This document shows, piece after piece, positions 42,195 through 49,776 of a stretch of DNA of 64,000 nt. The DNA lies in NCBI RefSeq assembly GCF_001718415.1, contig NZ_CP013378.1, forward strand, positions 1,426,001 through 1,490,000, in the 5' to 3' direction. The position numbers and the translations under genes were made by a program. The DNA is from Burkholderia pseudomultivorans (lineage in GTDB: Bacteria > Pseudomonadota > Gammaproteobacteria > Burkholderiales > Burkholderiaceae). The notes under the pieces are model-generated. The model did not search any database. It was given only the letters and a program-made list of their open reading frames with translations, and had not been told where the DNA came from. The stretch's first letter is position 1; each line of letters opens with the position of its first letter.

Positions 42195-43661
42195 ATGCAA
42201 ACCCAACTGTTCATCGACGGCCGCTTCGTCGACGCCGTCGAGCGCGGCACCATCGACGTGCTCAACCCGCACGACGGCTCGCTCATCACCAGGATCGCGG
42301 CCGCCACCGCCGCGGATGTCGATCTCGCGGTCGACGCGGCGACCCGCGCGTTCCCGAAGTGGTCGGCGATGCCCGCGGCCGAGCGCGGCCGGCTGCTGCT
42401 GCGCCTCGCCGACGCGATCGACGCGCATGCCGAGGAACTGGCGCAGCTCGAATCGCTGGACACCGGCCATCCGATTCGCGATTCGCGCGCGCTCGACGTG
42501 CCGCGCACGGCCGGCTGCTTCCGGTATTTCGGCGGCATGGCCGACAAGCTGCAGGGCTCGGTGATTCCCGTCGAGACGGGTTTCCTGAACTACGTGCAGC
42601 GTGCGCCGATCGGCGTCGTGGGCCAGATCGTGCCGTGGAATTTCCCGCTGATGTTCACGAGCTGGAAGATGGGCCCCGCGCTTGCCGCGGGCAATACGGT
42701 CGTGCTCAAGCCGTCGGAAATCACGCCGCTGTCGACGCTGCGCATCGTCGAGCTGATGGCCGAGGTCGGCTTCCCGGCGGGCGTCATCAACATCGTGCCC
42801 GGCTATGGTCATACCGCGGGCCAGCGGCTGGCCGAACACCCGGGCGTCGGCAAGATCGCGTTCACGGGTTCGACCGCGACGGGGCGCCGCATCGTCGAAG
42901 CATCGCAGGGCAACCTGAAGCGCGTGCAACTGGAGCTGGGCGGCAAGGGCGCGAACCTCGTGTTCGACGATGCGAACCTCGACGCCGCGATCAACGGCGC
43001 CGCGTGGGCGATCTTCCACAACCAGGGGCAGGCGTGCATCGCAGGCTCGCGGCTCGTGCTGCACGAGCGCATCGCCGACGAATTCCTCGAGCGCTTCGTG
43101 TCGCTGGCATCGTCGATCCGCGTCGGCAATCCGCTCGACCCGAACACCGAGATGGGCCCGCTGACGTCGAAGCAGCACCTGGACCGCGTGCTGTCCTTCG
43201 TCGACGTGGCGCGCGAGCAGGGCGGTCGCGTGCTGGCCGGCGGCAGCGCTCCGCAGGATGCGGCGCTCGCGAACGGCTACTACGTGCGTCCGACGATCAT
43301 CGAGGCAAAGTCGGCGGCCGACCGCATCGCGCAGGAAGAAGTGTTCGGTCCGTTCGTCACGGTGCTGCGCTTCGGCAGCGACGAAGAGGCGCTGTCCATC
43401 GCCAATGCGACCGAATACGGGCTGGGCAGCGGGCTGTGGACGAACGACCTGTCCCGCGCGCATCGGATGGCGTCGCAGATCCATGCGGGCATGTGCTGGA
43501 TCAACTGCTACAAGCGCGTCAATCCGGGCAGCCCGTTCGGCGGCGTCGGCAAGTCCGGCTACGGCCGCGAGATGGGCTTCGAGGCGATGCACGACTACAC
43601 GGAAGCACGCTCGGTATGGGTCAACGTCGACGGCCACGTGCCGCCGCACTTCAAGCGCTGA
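42195..43661 (+). CDS. hapE: 4-hydroxymuconic semialdehyde dehydrogenase (ALDH family)
   Basis: The 488-residue aldehyde dehydrogenase has the general base Glu247 (QLELGGKGAN), catalytic Cys281 (QGQACIAGSR), the NAD-binding GSTATGRRI and the late FGPFVTVLRF block. Its start is the ATG at 42195; the longer frame overlaps hapD. Sequence alone says only ALDH; position between hydroquinone dioxygenase and maleylacetate reductase identifies the substrate as 4-hydroxymuconic semialdehyde, oxidised to maleylacetate with NAD+. It lies 38 bp after hapD. Confidence 0.88.
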   Translation: MQTQLFIDGRFVDAVERGTIDVLNPHDGSLITRIAAATAADVDLAVDAATRAFPKWSAMPAAERGRLLLRLADAIDAHAEELAQLESLDTGHPIRDSRALDVPRTAGCFRYFGGMADKLQGSVIPVETGFLNYVQRAPIGVVGQIVPWNFPLMFTSWKMGPALAAGNTVVLKPSEITPLSTLRIVELMAEVGFPAGVINIVPGYGHTAGQRLAEHPGVGKIAFTGSTATGRRIVEASQGNLKRVQLELGGKGANLVFDDANLDAAINGAAWAIFHNQGQACIAGSRLVLHERIADEFLERFVSLASSIRVGNPLDPNTEMGPLTSKQHLDRVLSFVDVAREQGGRVLAGGSAPQDAALANGYYVRPTIIEAKSAADRIAQEEVFGPFVTVLRFGSDEEALSIANATEYGLGSGLWTNDLSRAHRMASQIHAGMCWINCYKRVNPGSPFGGVGKSGYGREMGFEAMHDYTEARSVWVNVDGHVPPHFKR

Positions 43662-43668
43662 GGATCCG

Positions 43669-44736
43669 ATGGAACGCTTCGTCTATCAGGGCTCGCCGTC
43701 CCGCGTGGTGTTCGAATGGGATGCGCTCGCGAAGCTGCCGGACGAGCTGAGCGCGCTCGGCGCGCGCCGCGCGCTGATCCTGTGCACGCCGGAGCAGCGC
43801 CCGCTCGCCGAGCGGGTCGGCGCGCTGCTCGGCGAACGGGCGGCGGGCATATGCGCGCAGGCCGTGATGCACGTGCCGGTCGAGGTCGCGCGGGCCGCGC
43901 GCGACGCAGCGGCGGCCGCCGACGCCGACTGCTGCGTCGCGATCGGCGGCGGCTCGACGATCGGGCTGGGCAAGGCGATCGCGCTGGAGTCGTCGCTGCC
44001 GATCCTCGCGGTGCCGACGACCTATGCCGGCTCCGAGATGACGCCGATCTACGGCCTCACGGAAGGGCGCCTGAAGCGTACCGGACGCGACGCGCGCGTC
44101 CTGCCGCGTACGGTGCTTTACGATCCGTCGCTGACGCTGTCGCTGCCGCCCGGCATCTCGGCCGCGTCCGGCATCAATGCGATGGCGCATGCGGTCGAGG
44201 CGCTCTATGCAGTGGACGCGAACCCGGTCATCAGCCTGATGGCGGAAGAGTCGATTCGCGCGCTCGGCGACGCGTTGCCGACCGTGGTTCGCGCGCCGGA
44301 CGACCGCGACGCGCGCAGCCGCGCGCTCTATGGTGCGTGGCTGGCCGGCACCTGCCTCGGCGCGGTGGGGATGGCGCTGCACCACAAGCTTTGCCATACG
44401 CTCGGCGGCACGTTCAACCTGCCGCATGCGCAGACGCACGCGGCGATGCTTCCGCATACCGCGCACTACAACCACGCGGCGGCGCCGGCTGCGTTGCGCC
44501 GGGTCGCCCGCGCGCTGGGCGGCGACGACGCGGCCGACGCCGGTCCGCTGCTGTTCCGGCTGAACGAACGGCTCGGCATCGCGCCGGCGCTGGCCGACCT
44601 CGGCATGCCGCAGGACGGCCTCGACGAGGCCGCCGATCTCGCATGCAGCAATCCGTACGCCAATCCGCGGCCGATCGAGCGCGCGGCGATTCGCGAACTG
44701 CTGCAGCGCGCATGGGAAGGGCGGGCGCCGCGATAA
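43669..44736 (+). CDS. hapF: Maleylacetate reductase
   Basis: The 355-residue protein belongs to the iron-alcohol-dehydrogenase superfamily, in the maleylacetate reductase branch: cofactor motif AIGGGSTIGLGKAIAL, PTTYAGSEMTPIYGLTE, and the HHKLCHTLGGTFNLPHAQTHA block. It reduces maleylacetate to 3-oxoadipate with NAD(P)H, the point where the hydroquinone and hydroxyquinol branches join. It starts 7 bp after the dehydrogenase, so the two are co-translated. Confidence 0.93.
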   Translation: MERFVYQGSPSRVVFEWDALAKLPDELSALGARRALILCTPEQRPLAERVGALLGERAAGICAQAVMHVPVEVARAARDAAAAADADCCVAIGGGSTIGLGKAIALESSLPILAVPTTYAGSEMTPIYGLTEGRLKRTGRDARVLPRTVLYDPSLTLSLPPGISAASGINAMAHAVEALYAVDANPVISLMAEESIRALGDALPTVVRAPDDRDARSRALYGAWLAGTCLGAVGMALHHKLCHTLGGTFNLPHAQTHAAMLPHTAHYNHAAAPAALRRVARALGGDDAADAGPLLFRLNERLGIAPALADLGMPQDGLDEAADLACSNPYANPRPIERAAIRELLQRAWEGRAPR

Positions 44737-44765
44737 GCGGCCGACGACACAAAACGGAGACGAAC

Positions 44766-45638
44766 GTGACGAATGATCCTCGAAGCAGCGACGCGACATT
44801 GACCGAGCAGGTGGTCGCCAGTTTTGCGCGCACGGCGGACCCGCGCCTGCGCATGCTGATGCAGAGCCTCGTGCGGCACCTGCATGCGTTCGTTCGCGAG
44901 ACGGAGCCGACCGAAGCCGAATGGATGGCGGCGATCGACTTCCTCACCGAGACGGGCAAGATGTGCGACGGCCTGGTCCGCCAGGAATTCATCCTGCTGT
45001 CCGACACGCTCGGCGTGTCGATGCTGGTCGATGCGATCAATCATCGCGATGCGACGGGCGCGACCGAGACCACCGTGTTCGGGCCGTTCTATATCAAGGG
45101 AATGCCCGAGCGCGCGTACGGCGAGAACATGGCCTTCACGCCCGGCACGCCGGCGCTCGTGCACGGCCGCGTGCTGAGCCCCGACGGTGCGCCGGTGTCG
45201 GGCGCGGTGCTCGATGTCTGGCAGACGGCCACGAACGGCATGTATTCGGGGCAGGACACCGGGCAGCCGCACGGCAACCTGCGCGGCCGCTACCGGACCG
45301 ACGCCGAAGGGCGCTACGCGATCGTGACGATCCTGCCGGTCAGCTACCCGATTCCGACCGACGGGCCGGTGGGAAAAATGCTCGACGCGACCGGGCGGCA
45401 TCCGTGGCGGCCGGCCCACCTGCATTTCATGATCGATGCGCCGGGGCATCGCACGCTGGTGACGCATCTGTTCGACGAAGACGACGAATATCTGCAGTCG
45501 GACGCCGTGTTTGGCGTCAAGCCGTCGCTGATGGTTGCGTACCGTGCGCGTCCGGCCGGCGACGAACTGGCGCGCGAATTCAATCTCGGTGGATCCTATC
45601 GCGAGGCGAACTACGACTTCGTGCTCGCCCGGAGCTGA
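44766..45638 (+). CDS. Hydroxyquinol 1,2-dioxygenase (intradiol)
   Basis: The 290-residue protein starts with GTG at 44766, with GGAGA 5 bp before it. It has the intradiol N-terminal dimerisation helices (1-100) and the catalytic beta-sandwich with the four Fe(III) ligands Tyr160 (TNGMYSGQ), Tyr194 (PVSYPIP), His218 and His220 (RPAHLHF). HDATGATETTVFGPFYIKG-like sequence near residue 94-112 is typical of hydroxyquinol rather than catechol enzymes. It cleaves 1,2,4-trihydroxybenzene to maleylacetate, which the upstream reductase then uses. Confidence 0.92.
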   Translation: MTNDPRSSDATLTEQVVASFARTADPRLRMLMQSLVRHLHAFVRETEPTEAEWMAAIDFLTETGKMCDGLVRQEFILLSDTLGVSMLVDAINHRDATGATETTVFGPFYIKGMPERAYGENMAFTPGTPALVHGRVLSPDGAPVSGAVLDVWQTATNGMYSGQDTGQPHGNLRGRYRTDAEGRYAIVTILPVSYPIPTDGPVGKMLDATGRHPWRPAHLHFMIDAPGHRTLVTHLFDEDDEYLQSDAVFGVKPSLMVAYRARPAGDELAREFNLGGSYREANYDFVLARS

Positions 45639-45641
45639 ACG

Positions 45642-45953
45642 ATGCGCCGCTATTACGCAGTCTTTGCCACCGACAAGCCGGACATGCGCGAGGTGCGCGA
45701 GCGCGTCCGCGCAAGTCATCGTAGCTACCTGAGAAGCGCCGCGCAGCACGGCGTGTTCGTGCGGCTCGGCGGCCCCACGCTCGCGCCGCTCTGCAACACG
45801 ATGAACGGCACGCTGCTGGTCGTCGAGGCCGACGATATCGACGCGGTCATGCAGTTCGTCGGGAACGATCCGTATGTGAAGGAGGGATTGTTCTCGCATG
45901 TCGAGGTGCGTCCGTGGGACTGGAGCCTCGGCAATCCCGAGCAGCGGGTGTAG
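45642..45953 (+). CDS. YciI-like protein
   Basis: The 103-residue protein has the YCII ferredoxin-like fold: MRRYYAVFATDKPDMREVRERVRASH with the conserved Asp and His pair, a glycine-rich middle (HGVFVRLGGPT) and the end VGNDPYVKEGLFSHVEVRPWDW. It starts 3 bp after the dioxygenase stop and 3 bp before the ferredoxin, so it is tightly built into the operon. Related proteins include muconolactone isomerase-like and dehydrochlorinase-associated enzymes. Its role in this pathway is not established; a tautomerase or lactone-handling step is possible. Confidence 0.85.
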   Translation: MRRYYAVFATDKPDMREVRERVRASHRSYLRSAAQHGVFVRLGGPTLAPLCNTMNGTLLVVEADDIDAVMQFVGNDPYVKEGLFSHVEVRPWDWSLGNPEQRV

Positions 45954-45956
45954 GCG

Positions 45957-46295
45957 ATGAGTACGACACGGCAGCTGTGCCTGGTCGCCGACGTGCCCGA
46001 CGGCGGCGCGCGGGTGATCGACGAAGCGTGCATCGGGCGTCCCGTCATCGTCGTGCGGCGGCGCGAACAGGTGTGGGCCTATGTCAATCGATGCCCGCAC
46101 TTTTCGGTGCCGCTCGACTTCGTGCCGGGCAACGTGTCCTGCTATCGGTCCCAGGTGCTGATGTGTGCGCATCACAGCGCACTGTTCCGGTTCGACGACG
46201 GCATGTGCATCGACGGCCCGTGCGCGGGCGCCGCGCTGGAGGCAGTGCCGGTGCAGGTGGACGACGATGCCCGGGTCGTCGCGGTCGCGTCGTGA
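45957..46295 (+). CDS. Rieske [2Fe-2S] ferredoxin
   Basis: The 112-residue protein carries a complete Rieske site: Cys46-Pro-His48 (NRCPHFSVP) and Cys70-x2-His73 (LMCAHHSALF), with the GPCAGAALEAVPV segment after the cluster. It is a soluble one-electron carrier. No reductase or Rieske oxygenase alpha subunit is encoded in the window, so it may serve to re-reduce the iron of the ring-cleavage enzymes or work with an oxygenase elsewhere. It is the last gene of the tight operon. Confidence 0.9.
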   Translation: MSTTRQLCLVADVPDGGARVIDEACIGRPVIVVRRREQVWAYVNRCPHFSVPLDFVPGNVSCYRSQVLMCAHHSALFRFDDGMCIDGPCAGAALEAVPVQVDDDARVVAVAS

Positions 46296-46326
46296 GTTCC
46301 AGCCGTTCGTGACGCGAGCGGTATGA

Positions 46327-46348
46327 ACATGCATGCCTTCATGCATGT
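46327..46348. repeat. Perfect 9-bp inverted repeat before the porin gene
   Basis: ACATGCATG and CATGCATGT surround CCTT. It follows the Rieske gene by 31 bp. No T run follows on either strand, so it is more likely an operator or RNA-stabilising hairpin than a strong terminator. Confidence 0.5.
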
Positions 46349-46387
46349 GCGCGCCTTTAAATAAGGATTTCGAAGTATTGATGCGGT

Positions 46388-46401
46388 CGGGTTCGAACCC
46401 G
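46388..46401. repeat. 14-bp palindrome before the porin gene
   Basis: CGGGTTCGAACCCG is a perfect palindrome 55 bp before the porin start. It looks like a tRNA T-arm core, but no tRNA can be folded around it. It may be an operator of the porin gene. Confidence 0.4.
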
Positions 46402-46455
46402 TTTGCCTCGATATCGCAGTGACGCGCAATTTTCAAAAAAGAAAGTGGAGACGAA

Positions 46456-47544
46456 ATGAAACCAGGGTTTGGAGTACTGGCGCTGCTCGTGGCGTCGCAG
46501 GGTGCGTGGGCACAAAGCAGCGTGACGATGTTCGGCCTGATCGACGCCGGCATCTCGTACGTCAGCAACGAAGGAGGCAGCAAAAACGCGAAGTTCGACG
46601 ACGGCATCTTCACGCCGAACCTTTTCGGCCTTCGCGGCGTCGAGGATCTCGGCGGCGGATATCGTGCGAAGTTCGCGCTCGTCAATCAGTTCTCGATGGC
46701 CAACGGCAGCATCGTCGGGACCGGCATTTTCGGCCGCAACGCGTATGTCGGGCTGGAGAGCGACCGCCTGGGCAGCATCACGCTCGGCAATCAGTACGAG
46801 TTCATGGTGGATTCGCTGTTTGCGAAGGGTAATGCGATCGCGATGGACCTCAGCGGACTCTACGGTTTCCGCAACGGCCCGTTCCAGCGCCTCGCGCTGC
46901 CCGACAATCCGACCGGCGCGTTCGACTGGGACCGCACGGCCGGCAGCAAGCCGGTCGCCAATTCCGTCAAGTACAGCTCGCCGACGATCGCCGGGCTGTC
47001 CGGCGGGATCATGTATGCATTCGGCGGCGTCGCGGGGTCGGTCGGCGCGAACAACACCGTCAGCGCTGGGCTGAACTACGAGTCGGGGCCGTTCGGTATC
47101 GGCGCGGCGTATACGAACGAGAAGTACGGCGCGGCGGCCGGTACGCCGTCGACCAGCGTGCGCAACTGGGGCGTCGGGATGCATTACACGATCGGCGCGG
47201 TGACCGCCAAGGCGCTGCTGACGACCGTGCACAATTCCTTCAACGACGCCGGCGTATGGATGGCCGAGGGTGGCGGCGTATGGGCGATCAGGCCGGACCT
47301 GTTCTTCGGCGCGAAGTACATGTACATGAAGGGCAACGAAGCGGTGGGCCGCAACCATGCGCATCAGCTCAGCGCCGCGTTTCAGTACCTGCTGACGAAG
47401 CGGACGATGGTCTATGTGTCCGCCGACTACCAGCGTGCGAACAGCGGCGCGAACGCGCAGATCAATGGCGTGCTGGACGCGAACGGCGCGTCGAGTTCGG
47501 CGAGCCAGGCGATCGCGCGTATCGGCCTGCATACGCTGTTCTAG
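46456..47544 (+). CDS. Gram-negative general porin
   Basis: The 362-residue protein has a signal peptide cleaved at AWA|QSS (about residue 19), then the Burkholderia/Neisseria-type porin start SVTMFGLIDAGISYVSN, alternating beta strands through its length, and the terminal aromatic IARIGLHTLF that targets it to the outer membrane. GGAGAC precedes the start. It forms a trimeric diffusion channel. Placed 160 bp after the hydroquinone operon, it may help the aromatic substrate cross the outer membrane. Confidence 0.93.
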   Translation: MKPGFGVLALLVASQGAWAQSSVTMFGLIDAGISYVSNEGGSKNAKFDDGIFTPNLFGLRGVEDLGGGYRAKFALVNQFSMANGSIVGTGIFGRNAYVGLESDRLGSITLGNQYEFMVDSLFAKGNAIAMDLSGLYGFRNGPFQRLALPDNPTGAFDWDRTAGSKPVANSVKYSSPTIAGLSGGIMYAFGGVAGSVGANNTVSAGLNYESGPFGIGAAYTNEKYGAAAGTPSTSVRNWGVGMHYTIGAVTAKALLTTVHNSFNDAGVWMAEGGGVWAIRPDLFFGAKYMYMKGNEAVGRNHAHQLSAAFQYLLTKRTMVYVSADYQRANSGANAQINGVLDANGASSSASQAIARIGLHTLF

Positions 47545-47797
47545 TCGCAATCGCGGCTGCCGGCCTCGACCGTTCGCCGGATGCGCCGGTCCCGATCCAA
47601 TCGGCCCGCGATCCGGCGATTGTCAAACAGTGTGAGTCAATCGTCAGCATTTGCAACCGAAGTAACAGTCCCTGCAAATCGATGGTTTTGCGCGCCAGTC
47701 CCGCTACATTGGCACCACCTGCCGCACGTCGCGGTAAGGCATGCGATCCGCCGCACGAACGCGGCGCGCAGCAACAACGTCTTTGGGGAGAATGACC

Positions 47798-48340
47798 ATG
47801 AACAAGATTCGCACGATTCTGCTGGGTGCCGCGCTGTCGGCAGTGGCGACTTCGGCTGCTTTCGCACAGACGGCCCAGACGGGTGCCGAAGGCTCGGCCG
47901 GCGTCGGTGCACAGGTCCAGACGCCGCTGCTCAGCGGTGGTGTCGGCGTGCAGGGCGGTGCGGGCGCGAATGCGGCGGGTTCGGGCGCAGGTGCCGGCAA
48001 CGTCGTCGGCGGCGCACTGAACGGCGTCGGCAAGACGGTCGGCGGCGTCGGTTCGGCTGCCGGCAACGCGGTTGGCGGTGCGACGCATGCGGTCGGTTCG
48101 GCGGCAGGCTCGGCGAAGGATGCCGCGGCGTCGGCCGTGCATGCGACCAAGTCGCACGTGAAGCATGTCGCCGGCTCGGCGAAGAGCCACGCTGCAGGCG
48201 CGATGACGACGGCAGGCGACGTTGTCGGCGGCGCGAAGGCGAAGGCCGGTGAAACGCTGGAAGGCGCGACGAATGCGGCGCAGGGCGGCGCGTCGGTCGG
48301 CCTGAAGGGTTCGGTGGCGGCGCAAGGCGGCGCGCAGTAA
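47798..48340 (+). CDS. Secreted Gly/Ala-rich protein
   Basis: I do not recognise the family. The 180-residue protein has a signal peptide (MNKIRTILLGAALSAVATSAAFA|QTA). The mature chain is almost only Gly, Ala, Val, Ser and Thr in the first 85 residues, with loose GGxGxxxGNAVGGA repeats, then becomes an Ala/Lys/His-rich amphipathic stretch (ASAVHATKSHVKHVAGSAKSHAAGAMTTAGDVVGGAKAKAG) reminiscent of LEA or apolipoprotein-like helices. GGGGAG precedes the start. A strong terminator follows. It is probably periplasmic or extracellular; a stress or surface role is a guess. Confidence 0.78.
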   Translation: MNKIRTILLGAALSAVATSAAFAQTAQTGAEGSAGVGAQVQTPLLSGGVGVQGGAGANAAGSGAGAGNVVGGALNGVGKTVGGVGSAAGNAVGGATHAVGSAAGSAKDAAASAVHATKSHVKHVAGSAKSHAAGAMTTAGDVVGGAKAKAGETLEGATNAAQGGASVGLKGSVAAQGGAQ

Positions 48341-48361
48341 GCGATCCCCGCGCAACCGGCC

Positions 48362-48401
48362 ACGGCCCGGCCCCGCTTCGATGCGGGCCGGGCCGTTTTT
48401 T
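48362..48401 (+). terminator. Rho-independent terminator after the Gly/Ala-rich gene
   Basis: A GC-only stem of 14 pairs with one bulged C (left arm from 48362, right arm to 48396), loop TTCGAT and a run of six T form a strong intrinsic terminator 22 bp after the stop codon. Confidence 0.9.
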
Positions 48402-48750
48402 CATGGCGGCCCGCGCGCCGCGCAGCGCTCGTCGTGCGCGAAGATCCGGAAATGCGCGGCCGCGCTCGCGCCGCGCCTTGCCTCGCCTTGAACCGGCGCC
48501 GACTCCCTCCGCCAGCCCGAGCGATTCCGCAATCGCCGGCGCGGCAGCGGTCGATGCCTGCCGCCCCTGCCCACGCCGCGTCCGTCATGCTTAAATAGCG
48601 GGGCTTCCGGTCGACGGGCGGGGGCGTGGCGGTGTCCGCCGACGCCGGCAGGCCTGTCCGCTCGACGCCGAGAGCGTGACGACAGATGACATCAAAGTGC
48701 CGCATCGGCTCAGCCGATGCGTTCCGATAACATTCCGAGGCATCCCGATC
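48402..48750. other. Intergenic region, no gene seen
   Basis: Short arginine-rich frames occur on both strands but none has a start signal or motif. It should hold the promoter of the lipoprotein gene; no convincing -35/-10 pair was found. Confidence 0.5.
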
Positions 48751-49536
48751 ATGACCCTTCTGTTCCGTCTTCTCGCACTCGCGTGTGCGCTCTGGCTCGC
48801 CGCCTGTTCGTCCGGTCCGCCGCCGTCCGCCAGTCTCGGCGCGTCCGCGGCGCCTGCCGCGCCGAAGGCGCCGGCCGCCAGCGAACGGAGCGGGCTCGGC
48901 ACCGCCTGGGGCGAATCGGTGCGCTCCGAGACGCGCAGCGTCGAATTCGAACGCGCGAACCCGACGACGCCGACCGACGTCGCATCGGTCTACTACAACG
49001 ACGTCTTGCCGGGCCATCCTGCCGCGTCGCAGATTCGCCGGTTGCCGACCCGCGTCGCGCTCGCGAACGGCGACGTGTCGTTGTCGTTTACGGACGAACA
49101 CGGCGCACCGCTGCATCTGGCGCGCGGCAACGGCCGGTGGCACATGGCGGGCGTCGACGGTTCGCGCTACATGATCGTGCTGCGCAACCAGGGGCGCCGC
49201 ACGTTCGAGATCGTGTCGTCGGTGGACGGGCTCGACGTGCTGTCGGGCCGGCCGGGCAGCTACAGGAACGGCGGCTACGTGCTGTATCCGGGCCGCACGC
49301 TGACGATCGAAGGGTTCCGCAAGAGCCGGGATGAAGTCGCCGCATTCCGCTTCGCGTCGGTGCCCGACAGCTATGTGGCGAACTCGAAGTACGGCGATAC
49401 CGCGAACGTCGGCGTGATCGGCGTCGCGTTGTTCGCGCAGAAGGAGAGCGAAGAAGATGCACTGCGTCGCAACGCGAATCCGTTCCCCGGCAACGACAAC
49501 GGTTTTGCGCCGCCGCCGGCGCCGCGCGGCGAGTGA
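48751..49536 (+). CDS. Hypothetical lipoprotein
   Basis: The 261-residue protein begins MTLLFRLLALACALWLAACSS, a lipoprotein signal with lipidated Cys19. The start at 48751 was preferred to one 25 codons upstream because it puts the signal at the N-terminus. A Pro/Ala-rich linker (20-50) leads to a globular beta-rich region (75-245) with RRTFEIVSSVDGLDVLSGRPGSY and GRTLTIEGFRKSRDEVAAFRF. I do not recognise the domain. It is likely anchored in the outer membrane facing the periplasm. Confidence 0.8.
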   Translation: MTLLFRLLALACALWLAACSSGPPPSASLGASAAPAAPKAPAASERSGLGTAWGESVRSETRSVEFERANPTTPTDVASVYYNDVLPGHPAASQIRRLPTRVALANGDVSLSFTDEHGAPLHLARGNGRWHMAGVDGSRYMIVLRNQGRRTFEIVSSVDGLDVLSGRPGSYRNGGYVLYPGRTLTIEGFRKSRDEVAAFRFASVPDSYVANSKYGDTANVGVIGVALFAQKESEEDALRRNANPFPGNDNGFAPPPAPRGE

Positions 49537-49565
49537 TCGCGGGCCGTGATTCGACGGGGAATCGC

Positions 49566-49733
49566 ATGACCCTGCCCGGTTTCAGGTACCATCCCGACCC
49601 GCTGTCGACCGGCAGCGTGATGCGTTCGCACGCGCGCTGCGTGTGTTGCGGCGACGCGCGCGGCCATGTTTACGCCGGTTGCGCATGTGCGGTCGAGGAC
49701 GACGAGCCCGGCATCCGTCGGTGGCGCGACTGA
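49566..49733 (+). pseudogene. Truncated CbrC-family (UPF0167) gene
   Basis: The 55 codons read PGFRYHPDPLSTGSVMRSH and CVCCGDARGHVYAG, which is the N-terminal part of CbrC/UPF0167 proteins (FxYHPDPxxTGxI...CxCCGxxRGYxYxG). Full members have about 170 residues and a CPWCIADG motif next; here the frame leaves the family at VEDDEPGIRRWRD and stops. The first zinc-type cysteine set is kept but the second is lost. A short functional remnant is possible but a broken gene is more likely. Confidence 0.65.
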
Positions 49734-49776
49734 TGCGCGCGCCCGGCCGCCGTCGTCATCAACCAGAGGAATCTTC

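Noticed and set aside
46388..46401. Possible tRNA or attachment site suggested by the T-arm-like palindrome
   Set aside because: No acceptor stem, anticodon arm or integrase-associated repeat surrounds it.
47649..47679. Inverted repeat ATTTGCA...TGCAAAT upstream of the Gly/Ala-rich gene
   Set aside because: The 7-bp arms are 17 bases apart and AT-rich; such a match is expected by chance, so it was not listed as a site.
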